NCBI GenBank assembly: GCA_965649105.1 | Contig: CBFGJP010000015.1 | Location: 1 to 43,684, forward strand | Direction of reading: 5' to 3' | From: JAOAFX01 sp965649105 | GTDB taxonomy: Bacteria; Hydrothermota; Tepidihabitantia; SM23-42; JAOAFX01 | DNA length: 43,684 bases | Shown here: piece by piece, positions 40,757-43,684 of the stretch | Numbering within the stretch: position 1 is the first letter of the stretch | How the letters are laid out: every line of letters begins with the position of its first letter | Program-made: the position numbers and the translations under genes | Notes under the pieces: model-generated | Told to the model about the DNA's origin: nothing | Seen by the model: only the letters and a program-made list of their open reading frames with translations | Databases searched by the model: none

Positions 40757-42612
40757 AACGATTTAATAATTTTATCCGCAATCGATTTAATGTCAAGTCC
40801 CACAATACTGAGTAGAATATTGCGTGCACCATGTTGAACGAATTTATCAGGTAACGATAGTGTATGAACCTTTACTGAAAAATCTTTATTTGATAGATAG
40901 ACTGCAATCATACTACCCAGTCCGCCAATAAAAGTATTTTCTTCAACAATAAATATTTTTTTCAATCCCTTGCCAATTTTTTCGAGTAGTTCATAATCTA
41001 AAGGTTTAATAAATCGGGCGTTTATAAGAAAAGGATTAATTTTATTTCTTTGCAACACTGATAAAACTTCAGTGCATACCAGCACCATAGAGCCGCACGC
41101 AATCAGGGCAATATCTTCGCCTTGATTGAGAACTTCCCAGGTGCCAACCTTTAAGGGCGGAACATTGAAATCTGTTGGTGGTTCACAATTGCCCCGCGGA
41201 TAACGGAGCACAAATGGTCCCTTACGGTATTCTATGCCGGTCTTTAAAAGGGAAATTAGTTCTGTACCATTTTTGGGTGCACTTATTACTATATTGGGAA
41301 TGCAACTGAGGTAAGATAAATCAAAAGGTCCGTGGTGGGTGGGCCCATCTTCTCCAACCAGACCGGCGCGATCAACTGCAAATATCACCGGCGCATTTTG
41401 CAGGCATACATCGTGGATTATCTGGTCATAGGCACGCTGGAGGAAAGTTGAATATATGGCACAGATTGGAATATAACCTTCAAGCGCAAGTGCCGCCGCC
41501 ATTGTAACCCCATGCTGTTCACAAATGCCGACATCAAAAAAACGTTGGGGGAATTTTAATGAAAAATTTTTCAATCCTGTGCCCAAACACATTCCAGCAG
41601 TTATGGCAACTATTTTTGTATTTTCTTCGGCTAACTTTACAATTGCGTCGCCAAAGACTTTGGTGTATGAATTGGATTTCTGCTTTTCTTCGCCAGTATT
41701 GATATCAAATGGTCCGATGCCATGGAATCTTTCGGGTGATTCTTCGGCAATTTTATAACCTTTTCCTTTTTTTGTAACGACATGAATTAATCGTGGTCCG
41801 TGCATATCTTTTATTCTTGAAAATGTGTCAATAAGTTCGTCCAGTTTGTGCCCATTTAATGGTCCGATATATCTGAATCCGAGTTCTTCAAATATTACCG
41901 AAGGCGAGTATAAACCCTTCATGCCTTCCTGTATTCTTTTGGCAAAATTTCTCGCCCGATCCCTGATATACGGTGGGAATTTACCTAAAAATACCCATAA
42001 ATCATCACGGAAACGGTTGTATGTCCTTGTGGTTATGATTTTTGTGAGATATTGCGAAAGGGCGCCAACGCTTTCTCCGATAGACCGTTCATTATCGTTC
42101 AAAATTACAATGACATCTTTTTTTAATTGCCCAATATAATTTAATGCTTCAAACGCCATACCAGCACCAAGCGAGCCGTCACCGATTACGCTTATAATGT
42201 GATAGTTTTCACCTTGTAAATCACGCGCAATTACAAAGCCTGCGGCGGCAGATAATGAGGTCGATGAATGGCCGGTATTGAAGTGGTCATATTTTGACTC
42301 TTCTCTTTTAGGAAACCCACTAATTCCTTTGTAGGTTCTTAAAGTGTGAAATAATTCTCTCCTCCCGGTAATTAATTTCTGGGCGTATGTTTGATGCCCA
42401 ACATCCCAGATAATTTTGTCTTTCTCGGCGTCAAATACCCGATAAATTGCAAGGGTTAATTCTACAACCCCTAATGATGGTGCCAAGTGTCCACCATTGT
42501 TAGAAACAGTTATTAAAATTTGTTCTCTGATTTCCTTTGCCAGTATCTGGAGTTGCTCAACTGAATATTTTTTTAAATCGTCGGGTTTGTTTATCTTTTC
42601 AAGTAATGCCAT
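40753..42612 (-). CDS. dxs: 1-deoxy-D-xylulose-5-phosphate synthase
   Basis: 619 aa, full length. Thiamine-diphosphate motif GDGSLGAGMAFEALN through LNDNERSI near 150-180, the N-terminal GGHLAPSLGVVELT, GHQTYAQKLITGR, FNTGHSSTSLSAA, and the transketolase-type DRAGLVGEDGPTHHGPFDLS block are all present. It condenses pyruvate with glyceraldehyde-3-phosphate in the first step of the MEP isoprenoid pathway. It is downstream of ispA, so precursor supply and prenyl-chain synthesis are co-expressed, and it is coupled to sprA by a 4-bp overlap. Confidence 0.96.
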   Translation of the reverse strand: MALLEKINKPDDLKKYSVEQLQILAKEIREQILITVSNNGGHLAPSLGVVELTLAIYRVFDAEKDKIIWDVGHQTYAQKLITGRRELFHTLRTYKGISGFPKREESKYDHFNTGHSSTSLSAAAGFVIARDLQGENYHIISVIGDGSLGAGMAFEALNYIGQLKKDVIVILNDNERSIGESVGALSQYLTKIITTRTYNRFRDDLWVFLGKFPPYIRDRARNFAKRIQEGMKGLYSPSVIFEELGFRYIGPLNGHKLDELIDTFSRIKDMHGPRLIHVVTKKGKGYKIAEESPERFHGIGPFDINTGEEKQKSNSYTKVFGDAIVKLAEENTKIVAITAGMCLGTGLKNFSLKFPQRFFDVGICEQHGVTMAAALALEGYIPICAIYSTFLQRAYDQIIHDVCLQNAPVIFAVDRAGLVGEDGPTHHGPFDLSYLSCIPNIVISAPKNGTELISLLKTGIEYRKGPFVLRYPRGNCEPPTDFNVPPLKVGTWEVLNQGEDIALIACGSMVLVCTEVLSVLQRNKINPFLINARFIKPLDYELLEKIGKGLKKIFIVEENTFIGGLGSMIAVYLSNKDFSVKVHTLSLPDKFVQHGARNILLSIVGLDIKSIADKIIKSL

Positions 42613-42673
42613 TTTTTGTTTTTATGAAAATTAAAATTGCAAATTTTCGTTCTTAATTGTTTTAATCGCCATA

Positions 42674-43537
42674 TTAGAATGTACGATTGAGAACAAAATC
42701 AGTAATGGCACTGAATATTTCAAAATTCTCGCCCAGTTGATCGAATAGATTTTTTGCACGCACCGCATATCTTTGGGCACGAAATCGTGCACCATCAAGC
42801 CCATAAACCCTTGGTGCCGTGAGTTTTTCCTGTAGGATATCTTTCTGGGGTGTTTTTCCCAATTTCTCTTTTTTGCCAGTAACATCAAGTATGTCATCCG
42901 TATACTGGAACAATATGCCAAGAAATAAGCCCGCCTTTTCCAGCAACTTTATTTTATCTTCTGGCGCCTGCGCCATTATTGCCCCCACCTTTATTGATAG
43001 GGCAATAAATTTGGCAGTCTTGTTTAGATGTATCTGCCTTAATATTTTTGGATTTGCTTCTCTATGGTTCTGGATATCGAGCACCTGCCCATATACAACA
43101 CCCTTGGGTCCTACCGCCATGCTTATTTCTTTTATTATTCTTAATCTTTGAGGCAAGTGGTCCTCGGATTCAGCAAATAACTCAAAGGCATAGGCAAATA
43201 GCCCATCGCCTGAAAGGACAGCGAGGGCTTCACCAAATCTTTTGTGCGCTGATTCTTTTCCGCGGCGATAATCATCGTTATCCATCGCCGGGAGGTCATC
43301 ATGAATAAGTGAATAGGTATGGATTAATTCAAGCCCGCAGGCAATGGGCATTATTGTATTAATGTTCCTGCCCCCATTTGCCTCATAACTGGCAATAGCA
43401 AGAATAGGTCTTATTCTTTTACCGCGGTCAAGGGAATAAAACATAACTTCAAAAAACGGGTTCCCCTCACTGAAATATCTCTTCAAAGTTTCATCAACAA
43501 GACTTTTCTTGTCTGCAAGATATTCGTTAATATTCAT
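42674..43537 (-). CDS. ispA: Farnesyl/geranylgeranyl diphosphate synthase
   Basis: 287 aa. The first Asp-rich motif is HDDLPAMDNDDYRRG and the second is YTDDILDVTGK, with the GKRIRPIL start and GQVLDIQNH in between. It extends allylic diphosphates with IPP to make short-chain prenyl diphosphates for quinones and undecaprenyl carriers. Product length (C15 or C20) is uncertain. It is first in the ispA-dxs-sprA-QC-ComEA unit. The ATG is 15 bp after the proposed -10 box, and no ribosome binding site is seen. Confidence 0.93.
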   Translation of the reverse strand: MNINEYLADKKSLVDETLKRYFSEGNPFFEVMFYSLDRGKRIRPILAIASYEANGGRNINTIMPIACGLELIHTYSLIHDDLPAMDNDDYRRGKESAHKRFGEALAVLSGDGLFAYAFELFAESEDHLPQRLRIIKEISMAVGPKGVVYGQVLDIQNHREANPKILRQIHLNKTAKFIALSIKVGAIMAQAPEDKIKLLEKAGLFLGILFQYTDDILDVTGKKEKLGKTPQKDILQEKLTAPRVYGLDGARFRAQRYAVRAKNLFDQLGENFEIFSAITDFVLNRTF

Positions 43538-43552
43538 AAGTGAAAGTATATA

Positions 43553-43580
43553 ATAGTAAGTAAAAATAGCGAGTTGTCAA
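43553..43580 (-). promoter_or_regulatory. Promoter of the ispA-dxs-sprA operon
   Basis: On the minus strand TTGACA (43580-43575) and TACTAT (43558-43553) are 16 bp apart. The predicted start near 43546 gives a leader of about 9 nt without a ribosome binding site. Confidence 0.72.
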
Positions 43581-43619
43581 GGGGCGAATATTTAAGGTGA
43601 CTAGTATTGGAAAATTATA

Positions 43620-43653
43620 AAGCCCCCTTTGACAAGGGGGCTTCTGTTTTTTT
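43620..43653. terminator. Intrinsic terminator at the right edge
   Basis: A perfect 10-bp stem, AAGCCCCCTT (43620-43629) and AAGGGGGCTT (43634-43643), has a 4-nt loop. A run of seven T follows on the plus strand, and a U-rich TTTATAATTTT follows on the minus strand. It most likely ends the minus-strand gene entering from the right edge. Confidence 0.85.
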
Positions 43654-43657
43654 ATAG

Positions 43658-43684
43658 CTACTTTAACTGTTCAGGCTTTATGTA
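43658..43684 (-). CDS. C-terminal end of a gene continuing beyond the window
   Basis: On the minus strand one frame stays open from the edge and reads YIKPEQLK then TAG, just before the terminator stem. The other two frames have stops. Only eight codons are visible, so the product cannot be named. Confidence 0.5.
   Translation of the reverse strand, partial: YIKPEQLK

Noticed and set aside
1..43684. CRISPR arrays, prophage, intact insertion sequences or toxin-antitoxin pairs
   Set aside because: No regularly spaced direct repeats, transposase with ends, phage structural genes or recognisable toxin-antitoxin pair were seen.

Overview
The window is AT-rich, gene-dense bacterial chromosome. 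No phage, plasmid or intact insertion sequence is visible. Gene content points to a diderm related to the Fibrobacteres-Chlorobi-Bacteroidetes (FCB) group rather than a classical Bacteroidetes. It has an SprA-type outer-membrane translocon, two secreted proteins with C-terminal sorting domains of the type IX secretion (T9SS) kind, a PEGA-domain protein and a recF-dciA-gyrB cluster. An uncultured lineage such as candidate division WOR-3 is my best guess. That is an inference from style and content, not a proven placement.

Layout. (1) 1-2550: a secreted subtilisin with its own promoter and terminator. (2) 2557-10427, minus strand: recF, dciA, gyrB, an M42 aminopeptidase and a REP-type transposase relative, then a second unit with yifB/comM and a class-V cysteine desulfurase-like gene. 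(3) 10467-18554, plus strand: a glycine-rich secreted protein, an Lhr-like helicase, then glmS, endonuclease V, a GalT-like nucleotidyltransferase, a HAD hydrolase and a DUF3108-like exported protein. (4) 18580-21391, minus strand: a surface or periplasmic protein set with an FN3 lipoprotein, an extraordinary Trp/Tyr/His/Cys-rich protein, a DUF4384-like/PEGA protein and a small charged secreted protein. (5) 21551-23798, plus strand: a pseudopilin-like protein, rubredoxin, and an ECF sigma / zinc anti-sigma / Spy-like periplasmic protein module. (6) 23814-32229, minus strand: a glycosyltransferase fused to a degenerate phosphoglycosyltransferase, a trkA-TPR-amidohydrolase-yihY unit, then trkH, an RNase HI-like gene, a zinc-ribbon coiled-coil protein and tRNA-Val(GAC). 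(7) 32226-43580, minus strand: ispA-dxs-sprA-glutaminyl cyclase-ComEA-like, then an orphan malF/malG-like permease pair. The tail of another minus-strand gene enters at the right edge.

How the parts work together. The most interesting theme is protein export. The sprA translocon gene overlaps a gene for a glutaminyl-peptide cyclotransferase-like M28 protein. Several secreted proteins in the window have Gln exactly at the predicted +1 position after signal peptidase I. This matches the pyroglutamate (Q-rule) maturation described for Bacteroidetes. The two C-terminal sorting-domain proteins are plausible cargo.

A second theme is gene expression. Thirteen promoters of TTGACA/TATAAT type can be read by eye, and twelve have exactly 16 bp between the boxes. 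In many of them the start codon lies only 5-9 bp after the -10 box. First genes of operons are therefore often leaderless or nearly so, while internal genes carry strong AGGAGG sites. This pattern moves the malF start to a GTG at 34186. It also reveals a candidate leaderless 29-codon leader ORF overlapping a hairpin ahead of trkA.
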